A stretch of 64,000 nt of DNA from Dendrolimus kikuchii (taxonomy: Eukaryota > Arthropoda > Insecta > Lepidoptera > Lasiocampidae), in assembly GCA_019925095.2 (NCBI GenBank), contig CM034397.1:4235763-4299762 (forward strand), in the 5' to 3' direction. The position numbers and the translations under genes were made by a program. Positions 63,301-64,000 of the stretch are shown here, piece after piece. A model generated the notes under the pieces. The model was not told the DNA's origin and did no database searches. It was given only the letters and a program-made list of their open reading frames with translations. Numbering within the stretch: the stretch's first letter is position 1; every line of letters begins with the position of its first letter.

Positions 63301-64000
63301 AAGAGCCAAAGTGATACCTTGACGTGGAGTGAGAGCATGCTGTTCCAGTAGAAGATCTAGTGCTTCGTAGCAGGCACAATCCGCTCGTAACGCCGAAGAC
63401 AGTGCCTCTGCGGCTGCTTCACGCCGTTCCAGGGATGAAAGCGCCCGTGCTTGCCAAACTAGTACACCGGCTAAGGCTCTCTATAAAATATGTGTCAAAA
63501 TAAACTAATTATTTAATGGTTTTTCTATATTACTTTATCAACAAATCATTATGTATATGAATTAATACTCAATTAATGAATAGCTGAAAACCTAAAAATA
63601 GAATTAAGTTTTTTCACATTTTTATTTATGCACAACATTCACAAGTTGGATCACAAATATACATATGCCTAAATTGGTTAGACAGAAGTACTTACATATC
63701 ACTACCAGACCATCTATAGTCTATTTCAAATAGAATAGAGTGTTAGAGAAATTATTGTGAATAGATTTTCATTTGACTAAAATCAAATACAAAAAGATAC
63801 TAAATACAGGGAAATTTTCATTACTGTGAGTACCTTACCAGTAGCCAATATTTCACATTTCTCAAGCCTCAACATAACTTACATTATGCCTCTGATCTGT
63901 AGTTCTTGGGTCCAGTAGCATTGGGTCACACTCATCCATTAGATTGAGAGCTACAGTAGGTTCCTTTGCCAAAAGATAGGACCTCATTGCCACACATAAG
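48368..64000 (-). CDS. Cdc16: CDC16/APC6, anaphase-promoting complex TPR subunit (N-terminus outside window)
   Basis: Exons in transcript order: 64000-63883 (partial), 63480-63318, 61662-61520, 60300-60033, 58221-58085, 56149-56021, 55804-55613, 54118-54077, 48676-48368. Phases agree throughout and give 499 residues; roughly the first 90-100 are missing. APC6 is a tetratricopeptide scaffold of the APC/C ubiquitin ligase that drives exit from mitosis. Conserved stretches: [137 protein letters not shown] and [12 protein letters not shown]. The protein ends [10 protein letters not shown] soon after the last TPR, without the long acidic tail of vertebrate CDC16. The 3' neighbour orb is convergent. 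The last intron (48677-54076) holds a large inverted-repeat-bounded insertion. Confidence 0.96.
48912..49143. repeat. Foldback with perfect 24-bp inverted ends
   Basis: The 24-bp sequence at 48912-48935 (starting TGTTGACTGAGACACACAG) is repeated as its exact complement at 49120-49143. A third partial copy (GACACACAGTGTTGTTAGAA) lies at about 49196. The first 155-bp inverted-repeat arm of the larger segment lies inside this foldback. Confidence 0.75.
48934..53959. mobile_element. 5.0-kb segment bounded by identical 155-bp inverted repeats
   Basis: Arm 1 (48934-49088) and arm 2 (53805-53959) are exact reverse complements by base-by-base reading, starting TGTTAGAAGAAAGCATAG. Identity breaks sharply at both ends of both arms. 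The 4.7 kb between them holds no recognised SINE, LINE or MITE of the families common elsewhere, few CG dinucleotides and no long ORF. Short minus-strand frames at 51039-50812 and 52623-52378 resemble nothing I recognise. No clear target duplication was found. It sits in the last intron of CDC16. A large non-autonomous DNA transposon is the simplest reading, but two copies of one repeat in inverse orientation cannot be excluded. Confidence 0.55.
54818..55110 (+). mobile_element. SINE-like repeat, family A
   Basis: From AGCAGGAAAGGAGAAAGAAT through GGCCTGTCGTAAGAG to the tail CTCATACAATTAAATTT. CDC16 intron. Confidence 0.75.
57293..57390 (+). mobile_element. Family A partial copy, diverged subfamily
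   Basis: Holds the 3' portion GGCTGGCAACGTGTTGGT and CTATAGGCGACAGTAACTAC; shares the GCAACGTGTTGGT start with 15800-15912. Confidence 0.55.
57478..57740 (+). mobile_element. SINE-like repeat, family A
   Basis: From CCGTGCAGGATGTAGAAAGA to the tail CTCATGCAATAAAAAAAA. CDC16 intron. Confidence 0.75.
58265..58954. mobile_element. MITE (CGTTCCATTAG ends) interrupted by a SINE
   Basis: Left end CTTTAGTAGCTCACAACGCC and right end CGTTGTGAGTCCCTAATGGA match the element at 10103-10475 and its inverse copy at 36170-36506. A family B SINE occupies about 58484-58772, splitting the element near the conserved CTCTTGACAT. Confidence 0.75.
58484..58772 (+). mobile_element. tRNA-derived SINE, family B, nested in a MITE
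   Basis: Head GTCGTGGTAGCGTAATGGCT (A-box-like), GGTTCGATCGT as a degenerate B box, body ending CAGTGGGACATTCATGGGTT. Confidence 0.8.
61968..62212 (+). mobile_element. SINE-like repeat, family A
   Basis: From ACCCACAGCTAGGTGGTAGG to the tail TTATTCAATAAAAAAAAA; the first about 60 bases of the family are missing. Confidence 0.7.
62264..62690 (-). mobile_element. RTE-type retrotransposon 3' end
   Basis: The minus strand encodes the C-terminal end of an RTE protein ([27 protein letters not shown]) and ends at the tetranucleotide tail (TATG)n at 62272-62300. Shorter 3' ends of the same family occur at 15363, 25318, 26296 (+), 27018, 30628 and 30838. Confidence 0.85.

Overview
The window is nuclear DNA of an insect, most likely a moth or butterfly (Lepidoptera). 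AT-rich introns and intergenic DNA are packed with tRNA-headed SINEs, MITEs, Helitron-like repeats ending in CTAG and 3' ends of non-LTR retrotransposons, while many coding exons are short and GC-rich. Four conserved protein-coding genes were rebuilt exon by exon from splice sites, reading phase and family-conserved residues. Nothing prokaryotic or viral was seen, and no CRISPR array or complete tRNA gene.

Layout: 1-1618, minus strand, the N-terminal part of a gamma-type PEX11 (peroxisomal membrane elongation factor), cut by the left window edge. 1619-2304, a compact head-to-head intergenic region. 2305-19932, plus strand, SMG8 (nonsense-mediated decay, SMG1 kinase complex), 13 coding exons, 826 residues, with a 5-codon upstream ORF overlapping its start codon. 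19933-23770, intergenic DNA with a 1.4-kb terminal-inverted-repeat element. 23771-38823, plus strand, orb (CPEB1-type cytoplasmic polyadenylation factor), 13 coding exons, 499 residues, followed by an AU-rich 3' UTR with many CPE-like motifs. About 40.2-48.3 kb, a graveyard of mobile elements between convergent genes, including a Jockey-like reverse-transcriptase fragment and an RTE fragment with duplicated flanks. 48368-64000, minus strand, CDC16/APC6 (anaphase-promoting complex TPR subunit), nine exons seen, N-terminus beyond the right edge.

The four genes are housekeeping or germline genes from different pathways and form no operon. Only PEX11/SMG8 look likely to share a promoter region. 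The main surprises are structural: two perfectly matching 155-bp inverted repeats bounding a 5.0-kb segment in the last CDC16 intron, a perfect 88-bp-arm palindrome in SMG8, and repeat sequence reaching close to a splice acceptor of orb. I did not find a convincing undescribed biochemical system. The 48.9-54.0 kb inverted-repeat-bounded segment is the best candidate for something undescribed.
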